A stretch of 64,000 nt of DNA from Coleophoma eucalyptorum (Eukaryota; Ascomycota; Leotiomycetes; Helotiales; Dermateaceae). The notes below the pieces were generated by a model, which saw only the letters and a program-made list of their open reading frames with translations, ran no database searches and had not been told where the DNA came from. Positions 1 to 10,460 of this stretch are shown here, piece after piece. Every line of letters begins with the position of its first letter. Position 1 is the first letter of the stretch. The stretch lies in NCBI GenBank assembly GCA_026120035.1, contig JALRME010000007.1:496001-560000 (forward strand), given 5' to 3'. The translations under genes and the position numbers were made by a program.

Positions 1-1019
1 ACCAGCCAGGTTCACCTCCATCCAACTCCTGGAATTGAAAAAAATCAAAACCCAATCCCAAACCCCCAGGGCGATGCAACGCAGCCAATCCACCAAAAGA
101 GATAAAAAGACCGAACAGAAGGTAAAAAAAAAGCAAAACCAAAAAAAGTGTCACATGGCATGGAGCGCCTCTAACAGGCTTTTTAAAAGCCTACGCAGCT
201 TGGTTTCGCATGCAGCTCTGGCTTGCTTTCGTTCCAATGGGTTGCCCATCGCATCGCAGAGCCGTGCTGATGATGACTACATGAGATGCGCTAGGGGATG
301 ACCGAAGCCTGGGCGGTGGGATCTGGGTAGAAAAAAAAAGAAAAAAAAAAAGAAAGTGTGTGACGGGTGCATTTGGTATGGGGTAGGTACAGTAAGGTTG
401 AGAGGTAGGTAAGGGTGGTCGTGGGGGAAAGAGAAGAACGGGTTGGAGAGAGCAAGAAGGATGATCCTGGTTTTGTGAAACTGGGAGGGTGCGCGGAGGA
501 GGGGGGAGTGGATTGTGGGGTATGGGGAAGCGGGTGATGCCTTGAGTGGATAACCTTTTTTTTTTGTTTTGTTTTGTTTTCTTGAAGGCATGTGCAGAAA
601 GCTTGTACATACAACATGAAAGAAAAGCGCGCCAGTGTCATTTTGTTCAATTCGGTTCAATTTCTATACTATCATCTTCTAGTAAAGATGATCTTCTTAA
701 CAATGATGAGATGAAATTGTGGTAAAAGATTTCTTTGTGCAAGAATTAGAGTTATAAAAGATCATTCAAAAGTCTCCCCCACAGGACGCAAGCAAAGAAT
801 ATAAAATTCCAAAATCAAAAGTGGTATCATCCCAAATCCAACATGCGGGCCAGTAAGTATGGTCGTGCCAAAAATCCCGACCCCCAATCTTTTTGAAATT
901 TCAAAACTGTCCATGTACTTTCCCATCTCCGCTTTCTGAGTTCCCTAGGCACTGCACGTAGTAAAAATCCCACACAATACAGCAAAAGATATCGCAAGGA
1001 ACTAGGCTGGTTGCTCTCT
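1..1019. other. Left-edge intergenic region
   Basis: No convincing gene is visible. Open frames on both strands here are low-complexity (Lys/Gln-rich one way, Pro/Ser-rich the other) and come from purine-rich stretches, including the A-rich tract at about 329-355 and T/G tracts near 556-580. The right end should contain the 3' untranslated region of the minus-strand repeat protein whose stop codon is at 1020. Confidence 0.6.
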
Positions 1020-2221
1020 TCACTTCTTTTCTTCTTCAGAATCAGAAAAGTCATCTCCATGGCCCATGAAGTCATCGCCATCCCTGTGCTTCCCTGGCGA
1101 CCACATGCTCAGAATACTACCATGACGCTCCGAGCCAGAATACGCGCGCCCTTTTTTCTGGGGGCCGCCTGGTAGTTCCGTCTTCAGGCCAGCACTGTTA
1201 ATACTTGAGCGAGTAGACATGCGGTCACTGTCCTTGTCCTTGTCCTTCACATCTTCGTACTCATGCGCAGCAAACTCATGGTCGTCACTGTTATCCGTCC
1301 ATAAACTGAGGACCGATCCACGACGATCCTTGGCATTAGTCGTGCTACCACGGCGAACATTTGTGATCTGAGGAACCTCGAGAGCAGGTGCGCCACTGAG
1401 GGTGCGCTTGTGTGAGTTTTCGGGATAGTTCTCGATGATGGGTCGTGCAGGGCCATTATTGCTGGACGAGCGGCGCTCTTTGGGCTCTCTGGGCATGTTT
1501 GCCGCTTCATCATGGTCGTCTGCGAAGACGCCGAGAATACTGCCGTGTCGACCTTCGGCCAATCTCTTCTCGCGCTCCTCCTTCGACAGGGTTGGGTAGT
1601 TCTCAATCTTCTCGATGCCAACGATGGAACTACGGCGCTCGGACACTGGCTCTTCGGGGAGAACCATGGCGTCGTCGAAGTGCTGGTTGTTCTTGTTGAA
1701 GGCGCTCAGAACACTACCCTGTCGATTCTCAAGATACTCTTTTTGCAGTTGAGGGTAATTTTCAATCTTTTCGAGCTGCGTCACGCCAGCACTGGATGCG
1801 CGGCGCTTTCGCTCATATTCAGCACGCTCGGCTGGATCTTCAACTAGAGCAACCCCATCCTGGTGACCGACTTCGAAAGTACTCAAGATACTACCGGCGC
1901 GGGCCTTCGCGGGCATTCCAGACGTGGATGGATAGTTGTTGATCTTGTTCCATTTCAATCCACCGATGGTTTGACGCAAATGTTGCGCGGCGAAGCTGTC
2001 TTTGTCGTTGGTTGTCTTGTTCCAGTCTTCAAAATAAGTTTCGTCACCCTCTTCGTCGGACATCTCACTGTGCTCCCGGTCTACAGCGGATATGTTAGTT
2101 TCCCATGTATTCAAGCGACGACAACCACGAGTGTGGGGTTGACATGTAGGTATTTAAGTGATGACGTACGAATCTTAGGAGCCCATTGGATACTCGGACG
2201 AGAAGTCGAAGCTATAGACAT
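1020..2221 (-). CDS. Repeat protein with RxGS[IV]LS motifs, function unknown
   Basis: I do not recognise a characterised family. The model has two exons (2221-2170 and 2080-1020) and an 89-base intron with a GTACGT donor and a CTAAC branch site, giving 370 residues from MSIASTSRPS. The 5' exon is preferred because the downstream open frame alone begins inside this intron. The protein is hydrophilic and acidic, with no signal peptide or membrane span. A motif R-x-GS-[IV]-L-[SG]-x-[FW] recurs at about residues 80, 139, 197, 272 and 338, and an ENYP/NNYP motif precedes it in the first units, so the protein is about five units of 58-75 residues. RRAS, RRSS and RRGS sequences are typical basic-directed (PKA/AGC-type) kinase sites; phosphorylation is an inference. 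A loose resemblance to small conidiation-induced fungal proteins is possible but unproven. Confidence 0.8.
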
Positions 2222-5200
2222 TGTGACAACTGTATGCTATGATAGCTATGAAAGTATGAGTTGTTGCGGGTGAAGGGCAGAGAAATATCTATTGCAGCGA
2301 GAGTAGGTAGGTAGCTCGCACGATAGAACGGGGAATATAGTTTTTTGACTTTCAGAAACAGGGCTCTTGGATTGTTATATAGCCTACCACATACTCTACC
2401 AGGGCAGGCTCTTAGGCATGTGAGGCGAGAACCCAGGCACACTGGTGCGTAGGTCAAGACCGAAGTGGCGTGGGAAGAATGATGCGCCAGGTGACAGGCC
2501 TAAACTCCTTTCTCCATGTAGCAGCATCCATCGAGGAGCACGGATGCAGCCCATAGGCATCCAGGGTAGGGCTGGCATCGATAGCTGTCCAGCTCTCAAA
2601 GAGATGCACTGAGCGGCCTGGCTTGGCCTGGTCTTGGCCAGTGTGATAGCGTGAAAGAAAGCGCGTGGATTGGACAGATCTGTTCAAAGGAAGGTCTGAT
2701 AGTCTCGCTCCTCTTTGTTAGTGTCCTTTTGGCTGGCTATTGCCTTCTCTTAGGCGCTGGCTTGAAGGCGTCAGAGTCAAAGTGGAAGCGTATTCTGTAG
2801 AGTCAGCACCAGGTCTCGGTGACAAACTACCCACCCTCTCGGAAGATAGAGTAGGGTGCAGTATGTTGCAGACAAACAAGGTTCACCATTCCTGCGCGGA
2901 CTACCGTAGGACAATCACGATGCCAAGGGCCCAAATGCCCATCAACCAACGAAGGGGAAGAGGTGAACCCCGCATTTCGCCAAGTGAACCAAGCCTTGCC
3001 CCTAACGTCATCAACAGTCATGCAGCGCTACGGCTTCATCGCTGCTCGCTGTGCGCCAAGCCGTTCCAAGCCGCGTCCGTGCAAAAGAAAGCGCCTTTGC
3101 TTATCTCGTCCTATCCTCCTCCCATTCGCCCAGCTTTAACCCTCTCGCTAGGGGCTTGGTATTATGGCAGTGCTGGGCATTTGCTCTACGCGTGTGGTTC
3201 TCGACCGGGAGGGATTGGTCACGGTACTTTTTGCCTTTGGGTCTTGCGGTGCTGGACCGAAGCATCAGGTGAGGGTGATACCGACCTGGACGTTTCGGGG
3301 TCTTGACTTTGTGGGGAAACCATATTGGCGGCTCACTAGGTGCGAGAACGAGCACTTTTGAAGAGTTGCTTGTATGAAGTACAATACGTGATAAGCCTGG
3401 TACAGACATGCGATCTTCGTAACTGTGTTCAGTGCCAGATAATTAATTTATTTGCACTGCCTCGCGAATACTGTACATTGTGGGTATCCAAAGCCTTATT
3501 TTCCCCTGGCGGATCAGTGTTATCGAGGCGTTGCGTGATTATTCACTTCATATATCACTCAGTGGATCTTTTCCTCATTCTGCTCCGACCTCTGGCCCTC
3601 TGGCGATCAGACCAGGGCATGTCGGCATAGAGGTTCGGGGTATACGAGGGGTTGAGAAATGTCATGTCACGGAATTACCGTTGATTTTCTACGTTACACC
3701 TCTGTACTCGGTCGTGGGGTTGGGTGCTTTTTTTGGTGGCGGTCGTTTCCAGTAGCTTGGAGTGGCACTCGAGCCACGGTGAGAGAATGGACATCGTACC
3801 TAGGTTTGCGGTGCCTGGACTGATTTCATATTTTACCCTTAGTAATCATTCTTACTTCGCAACTGAAACCGCATTCCCTATCTTAACTCTCAACTCTCAA
3901 CTTTAAAATAATCCTTTTGGTAAGGGTCGATCTGGACCTCGACCTCGACCTCAAGTTCGCAAACAGACCCACCTTTCCCCACTCCAATACCATCTCCACC
4001 CTCGTGCGCAGTTTCCCCAGCCGTGCTCACTTTTTAATCTTGGCGTGCTCACACGCTAGTTCTCGCGGTGGATCCGTCAATTGCCAACCTCGTGCAAAAA
4101 CGGACTTGGGCAAGAGAATGCAACAATCTGCAGTGCACTCTAAACCCAGCTATCTGTCCCTTGCTGGATAATGAACGGCAGTAGTCTATGCAGGTCGTGC
4201 ATGCTGCTGTTGCAGGGGATGACTGTAATGGTGCATGCTGGGTGGACGGGGCAGATGCAGCGAGGGGTTTGCTGGCTCTTTCGCCTTTTGTAGATTGTAT
4301 TTTGTGCTCTCTGGTATGCGCGTGGCAAAGAGGCACGAAGGAATTAACTACACGTGGCGATCTCTTTTGGTGCCGCATAATATTGCTATTTTCTATGGTA
4401 TCAATCCGCCCGGTCTATCGTCTATCTGACTCGAGGTAATGGTCGACCATCGGGCAGATCTGATCTCCGTACATCGGCATCTAGATACCCTTTCCGGATT
4501 GTTTCTTGCTCTAGAGGCAAGTTAGGCACGGTAGTTCAGCCATGTGGTCGCTTTATCTCTGCCTACTCTCGGTGCACTTGCAGTACCGGATTAGTCGCCG
4601 AGATTTTGTGGCTTGCGCTTGGGGATGGTCAATGGCATGGGAGCGGATTGTCCGGAAACGGTACAGTGTGGTTTCGTATGGTGTTGCGTTGATCAGCTGA
4701 GAAGAGGATTGAAGTGAAGTGGGTTTTGGATAGCTGAGTAGGTGGATACATCGATGGACCGCTGATCATGAGAACTCTTTTTTTCCATATTGTCTGGTGT
4801 ACCCAGACAGACTTGACTGTCCCTTTTCAGATGTCCTGTTCGGACTATCTTCGCAACGTTTCATGTCCCTTATCACATGTCTGACTCGAACCCAGGCCCA
4901 TACTCCAGATACCGTATGTGCCTGGGGCCTGCAGCAAGCATTTTGACTCTGAAGCCGACTCAGTAAGGGGGCTGTAACCTTTTGACCCATCAAAAATCCC
5001 CTGCAATAGCTCAAGTCCTACAAACCTTACGAACTTCTCTTCGTAAAATGCCATAAGCGTTCTCAGGCCCAAGTGCTCTCTGGACTAGGTTTATTCCAAG
5101 GAAGTTTTGCTGGGCTCGCTTGCATCATCAGAGACATTCGAGTCGAATGCGCACCGTGTTTTATTCTTTCGCTCACTCTTGCGTCATTGCAACAAAAGGT

Positions 5201-6682
5201 CGAGTTGGGTCAAGTTGACCTGAGTGGTTTGATTTTACTTCCTTTGTTTCTTTGTGCCGTATGCAGGGAACTTCCCGACTTTCCTCTTCAATCTCTCCTT
5301 ACCGCCGACAAGAGAGAAAGCAAAACCTGATGTCATTCTTGGATCTTTATTTTCTTCTTATCTGTGCTTATCTTTCTCCATTTCGTGCCCGCGTTGAATC
5401 TACGGGCCCTCTTTCAAGATCGAATCATTCCACCGCATGGAGGACCGGAAAGAAAATACAAGAGCTATCATATTTCAACTTTTGCTTTCCTGGAAGTATT
5501 TTGTCGTACTCTTGTTTTGGCATAAGCCCTCCGGGTGGAGTACCTATCTAACAAGTGCCACGTATCGTTCGTGCAACCCTAACCTCTCGTCATCCTTCCC
5601 ACCTCCAAGTTCGAGGGTGTCTGCGGCGCAGGATGTGATAGTTTATCTCTTCCTCCCCTTATCTGCGCGCGCGCGCGCACACACACACACATCCTCAACT
5701 CCGAAGATTATCAATTACGTTAATTTTTCATCAATTTGAGAATAAGAAACCTTCCGATCTTGCACAACCACAACCACAAACCCTCGCCTATCCTATCCTA
5801 TCGCAACTTGTTGAAGTACAACGTTGCTTGTCCTATCTGCTGGATTGGATATCAACCCTGCAGGTAAGAAGGCACAAGAAACGAAGACTATGGCGTGGAT
5901 ATGCAAGATTCCTTACCTTGCCGCCTGCTAGATAATGCAAGGTAGATTTGAGTCAGATATCTAGATGACTTAATGCTTTCCTTTACGGGACTTCAGGCTT
6001 CTTGGATTTCTAACCGAGCATGTTGCCGGTCGTCGGAGGCCTGCCGCATTCGGTACGGTATGGTTGTGGATGTTAAGCAACCACTTCTGCAGGATGTATA
6101 TAAAGTCACGAAATGTGAGAAGCGAAATGTAGTTGAGGTAGGCATCCGCACGGTTTACCTCGGCCTTAGCTGACTCTCGTGGACCCTAAATCTTGTCTGT
6201 GGCGGCTTCTTGCTTGGAGTTGTTGAATTGCTTGGAAGGCTTCTTTGAGAAAGTTATCACAGACTTCTCCTAAAATTAGAGACGAATACAGGTAGCATGT
6301 ACTCTACCGCTTCGCAAAAGCAAAAGCCAATTGATTGTTGACGCTTGCATTATACACATAACTCTTACCGCATATTCAGGACCGTACAGTGCCAGAAATA
6401 TCAAAAACTTTGTAAGCCAGAATTGCGCTGCAGAGAAGAGTATATTCCGCGCTGTTTGATGACCAATCGGCCATGACTTTTCTCGTCCGGCGCCAGATCC
6501 GATTTCAAATGCTCGCTGGTGCGGACTGCCCACCCACTACACGGCTGAAGAAAGGAATGGTGTAATTTACAAGGAACACCATGAATTCGAAACCTCTTTC
6601 CCGAACGCCCCAGAATGCATGCGATAATACAACTCATCAAGCACCACCTCATATCATACACGTCAGGTCCAACCCAGTCCAC
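2222..6682. other. 4.4 kb gene-free stretch with transcript-like features
   Basis: No protein gene is supported. Open frames here are short, overlap on both strands and have no recognisable domains. The region holds a GACCTC hexamer repeated three times near 3936-3953, a GC/CA alternating repeat at 5664-5691, and a pyrimidine-rich, leader-like plus-strand stretch at about 5700-5860. That stretch ends in a consensus donor (CAG then GTAAG at 5861-5868), with a plausible acceptor at 5994-5996. It could be the long regulatory region of the repeat protein to the left, or contain a noncoding RNA. Confidence 0.5.
5664..5691. repeat. Alternating GC/CA dinucleotide repeat
   Basis: About 28 bases of strictly alternating purine and pyrimidine: a (GC)n block running directly into a (CA)n block. 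Such sequence can adopt Z-DNA under negative supercoiling (general knowledge). It lies just upstream of the leader-like stretch at 5700-5860. Confidence 0.9.
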
Positions 6683-7111
6683 TCATAATGATCTCCTGTA
6701 TTTCTCATTCTCCACTTCCCTCCAATCTGGCTCTTCTGGCTCGTTCCCGCTTGTCGTCTTGACTGCGTTGTCGAAAGCAGGCTTTCCAGCATACAATTGT
6801 CCACCAGATTTGGATGAACCACCCTCTAATTCCTTAGTGACTGCAATTGGTTGATTTCCACGGAACCTCTTGCGCATATCAACCATACCGCGCTTGCACT
6901 CGCCGTAGCCTTTCTTGAGCTGCTGGCACTTCGTAGGCATCGTCTCGAGGAGTGGGGATCGTAAGCAGTCAGCTGGCGAATTGCGCTGAATCATGACACA
7001 GTCGGAGTTCTGTAGACACTCCGCCAGAGCGGCTCCTATAAAAGTTCAGTACCTATGTGTGGGATTGCGCTTGCTGAGTGACCTACGAATATCTTTGCAA
7101 GAGCTCGGCAT
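6683..7111 (-). CDS. PET191: Cytochrome c oxidase assembly factor PET191 (COA5)
   Basis: Small twin-CX9C-type mitochondrial protein needed to assemble cytochrome c oxidase, expected in the intermembrane space or at the inner membrane. The first exon (7111-7087) encodes MPSSCKDI; a 51-base intron splits the Arg codon; exon two (7035-6683) continues RAALAECLQNSDCVMIQR. The total is 125 residues. Seen in the sequence: CX9C cysteine pairing in CLQNSDC with its upstream partner, the family signature KCQQLKKGYGECKRGMVDMR, then RFRGNQP and a C-terminus ending in ENEKYRRSL. Length and motif order match fungal PET191. The next gene starts divergently 745 bases away. Confidence 0.95.
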
Positions 7112-7856
7112 TTTGGATGTCTTTCGAGATTGTTTTGCGCTCTCGTGATGTTGAAGGGCAGCTGCTCTGTGCTTCTCAATTCTGTGATTAATGTTCGAGC
7201 TGTAGAGCTGACTTAAGACTCTACTAAGTATCAACTCGCGGTACAAGGAGCACTGTGTGATTTCGTATTGAACAGCTTCTGGTCTGATTCCCAAAAATGT
7301 ATCGATTCCTCGAGCACGATCAGATCGACCAATGAAACTTCCTCAAATTGATGCCCACGGTCTTTGCCGGTGAAACGTTTCTCCCTGCCGGTGACGTACC
7401 GAGACCGAATCGGGAGCTTTCTCCATGACGTTGGGAGATTGAGCTTCAGGCAAAGCTTGCTTGTAATTCACTGCTGTCGTCGTGGCAATGAAGCTTTTGT
7501 ACCGATAAAGAGTATCTTTGGCTGGAGTGCGAAATTTCGTCCTTTGTTTGCGTCCAATATCTCTACCCAACGAACGAGTGAACGTCTTGCGACCAAGTCC
7601 AAGGTGCTCCGGCATGTGAAATCGCGAATTGAGAAGGTAATGATAAAGTTGCACTTCTCGCGAAAGCCAGGACTTGTGGAGGCAACAAAGACTGCCGCTG
7701 TATAAAGAATGATGCTGACATTGTCTTGAGCAGAAGCTCAGATAGGTCCACAGCACTTTGAGCACTTTCAACGCGCCTTCCCGTCCCATTTCCAGCAAGA
7801 CGCGACTGCCTTCGCCATCTGTACATATTTCACTACGTGTCCGAGACATATCCAGC
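7112..7856. promoter_or_regulatory. Divergent intergenic region between PET191 and lipase gene
   Basis: 745 bases separate two genes read outward. Long open frames cross it on both strands (for example about 7343-7888 minus), but they are mirror shadows of one another without domains or good splice context, so I treat the region as promoter and 5' untranslated sequence. Confidence 0.6.
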
Positions 7857-10083
7857 ATGCCTCCTATTCCATTCATTGGGCGTCTCAATTTGTATGTGTG
7901 AACTAATTCGATACAAGATTGCCTATCCCTAGAGCCATGAGATCTGATATCCTTTGCAGGAGCGAGTACATAGCCTTGGTGGGCTCTTTTCTCCTTGTAG
8001 GCCTCGAAGCTATTATCAGAATACTCACTCTCGCTTTGCGTAAGTTACAGCCTTTCAGGTATATCTTTATGCTAATTGGAAACAGCCTCTACGATAATAC
8101 AGCTCTTCTATCGAGCCTCGCGACAACTCTTTAACCGATTTACCTCTCCTGCTGCGAAGAAATCTGAAACGAAAAAGAAAAGTATGCTATACCCTCATAA
8201 CACCCTCGCGCAGACTTTCGTATAGTATTGTAGAAACAGCGATAGAAGAAAGATGCACTTAACACACGGTTACTGTCATATGGCTTCTAGTTGCGAGTTG
8301 CGAGAAAATCTGACCTTCTTTCGCGCATATAAACCATAAGCAGAACTCTGGCTAATCAAAAGAAGATGTTACAACCTCAATTCGAAATGCTTCCGATTTT
8401 GTCGATCTCTGCGCACTCTATGGTTACTATGCGGAGGAACACGTTGTACAGACTGGAGATGGATACCTGCTGGGACTACATCGTCTAGGTTGGAGAAAAG
8501 GCGAGGAGCATCAGAAAGTAAACAGCGGAAAAAACAGCATCCACAAGAAGGTTATATATATGCATCATGGTCTCATGATGAATAGTGAGGTCTGGGTATG
8601 TTTGACAGACGAGCAGCGATGCTTGCCTTTTGTGCTGGTAGAACGAGGCTACGATGTTTGGGTAAGACCAGAAATTGGTTTCATATACAAGGACTGACTT
8701 CTATAGCTTGGGAACAACCGTGGAAACAAATACTCAAAGAAGTCAATCCACCACTCACCTGCAGACATTTCATTCTGGGACTTCTCCATGGACGAATTCG
8801 CGTTTCATGACATCCCGGACAGTATTCAGTATATCTTATCAACAACTTCTGAACCGTCTCTATCATATATTGGGTTTTCTCAAGGCACGGCGCAAGCTTT
8901 TGCAACTTTGGCTGTTCATCCCAAACTGAATGAACAGGTCAATGTGTTTGTTGCTCTTGCCCCGGCTATGTCACCTGCTGGTCTTCAGAATGGCATAGTC
9001 GATGCCCTTGTCAAAGCATCCCCACAAGTACTTTTCCTCCTTTTCGGGAGACGCTCGATTCTCGCCTCGGCAACTATGTGGCAGTCGCTGCTATATCCAC
9101 CAATTTTTGTACGAGTCATCGATCTCGGCTTGTCGTTCCTATTTGGCTGGAAGGCGTTGAACATGTCTGCATCACAGAAGCTCGCCGCTTATCCACATCT
9201 TTACTCTTTCACATCGACGAAATCAGTGGTCCATTGGTTTCAGATCATACGTACGCAGTCCTTTCAAATGTATGACGATGATGTACAACCACCACTGTCG
9301 TTAGGATCGGTCTCCAAATATACCAAGGTTGCAAAATTCCCTACTCGCAACATCAAAACTCCAATCGCGCTTGTTTATGGAGGGTCCGATTCTTTGGTGG
9401 ATATTAATGTCATGCTAAAGGAGCTTCCGGCCCATACGATTGCCACAGAGATACCTCATTATGAGCATCTTGATTTCTTGTGGGGACGAGATGTTGACAG
9501 CCTTGTATTCCCGCATGTTTTTGATGCACTGGAAAGCTTCGTTGATGCAGGACATACTCAGGAAGAGTACGATCGTTATAGGAGTGCAAGGCATGCGAGT
9601 CTCGGCGCAGGAATGTCAAGACCACGGATAGTGAGCGGTTATCTTAGTGACGAGGATATGAGCCCCGTTGTGGGGAGTTATGCAGAGGTAGCAGGTCTCT
9701 CTCCTAGCGTAGATAACGCGATCATATCAACTCCTACCCAGGCCCCAAACGTAGGAGCACGGAAGCGCTTCCATGCGCAAGAAGAGTACGATTCGTCAAC
9801 AGATACATCCCCAACCAACCCACCTCATATCAGAACGACCCAACTTGGACATCTAGACGGAACCATCGAGAAAGAACTCAACGGAAAAAGGAGAACGATC
9901 AAGAGGACCAGTAGTATTGGCAGTAACATCAGTTTTGAGAAGAAGGGAGGAAGAGGTATCACTCTGGGAGTCAGCAGGGCTGTAAGTGGGGTCGTCAAAG
10001 GAGTTGAGACGGTAGGAAATATGGTCAGTTCAGATCGAGAGGATGCTGGCAAGAATAAGAAAGGCAAAAAACCGAGTGTCTGA
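7857..10083 (+). CDS. Membrane-anchored steryl-ester-hydrolase-type lipase
   Basis: Alpha/beta-hydrolase lipase of the fungal sterol esterase type (Yeh1/Yeh2/Tgl1 group), expected to hydrolyse steryl or acyl esters at lipid droplets or membranes. Five exons: 7857-7891, 7960-8039, 8086-8181, 8363-8661 and 8707-10083, giving 628 residues. An N-terminal hydrophobic span (residues about 12-36) follows MPPIPFIGRLNLSEYIAL. The lipase core has YYAEEHVVQTGDGYLLGLHR, the HHGL oxyanion-type segment, WLGNNRGNKYS, the nucleophile in GFSQG (Ser228), Asp398 in GGSDSLVD and His424 in YEHLDFLWG. The C-terminal ~170 residues are hydrophilic and Ser/Thr/Lys-rich, probably disordered and regulatory. Intron 3 ends at a tandem AAG-AAG acceptor, so one Lys is uncertain. 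The family call is strong; the exact substrate is inferred. Confidence 0.9.
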
Positions 10084-10460
10084 CACATTTCCTTGAATAG
10101 AAGGATGGGTTTATGGTGAGTTGAAGGATAGAGCGGAGGACGTCTAAACATAGGCGCGAATGATTATAAGAATGAATGATGTATCTCCTAGCGTATAAAT
10201 ATACATTCGGTTTTTCTTTTTTTAGAAGGAATGGTGGCACGGCTATCACAATCTCATACTGAATACATGACACGAGATAATCGATGATTGCATGTCAAGG
10301 TAAGTCGCTGATTCTTACAAGTGTTTTAAGCCTAAGTGTATTATATCTAATATTGACATTCTAAAGTCCCGATTCCATAGAGAGCTACGCATAATATCAG
10401 CTCAAAACTCCACTAACACCTCACGGACCTAAAGAAAGCAACTCCAAAAAGCTAACTATC
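10084..10460. other. Convergent 3' intergenic spacer
   Basis: Short spacer between the 3' ends of the plus-strand lipase and the minus-strand P450. It is AT-rich with T-runs around 10210-10225; nothing coding is seen. Confidence 0.6.

Noticed and set aside
191..660. Overlapping minus-strand frames at the left edge
   Set aside because: Low-complexity Pro/Ser/Phe-rich translation caused by purine-rich tracts; three frames are open at once.
2740..3306. 188-codon plus-strand frame
   Set aside because: No domain or signal, with overlapping frames on both strands.
4865..4900. Possible tRNA T-arm (CTCGAACCCAG, reverse strand GGGTTCGAG)
   Set aside because: The flanking stem bases do not pair and no D-arm or anticodon arm is found at the right distance.
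7343..7888. 181-codon minus-strand frame between PET191 and the lipase
   Set aside because: Shadowed by an open frame on the other strand, overlaps the first lipase exon, no recognisable domain.
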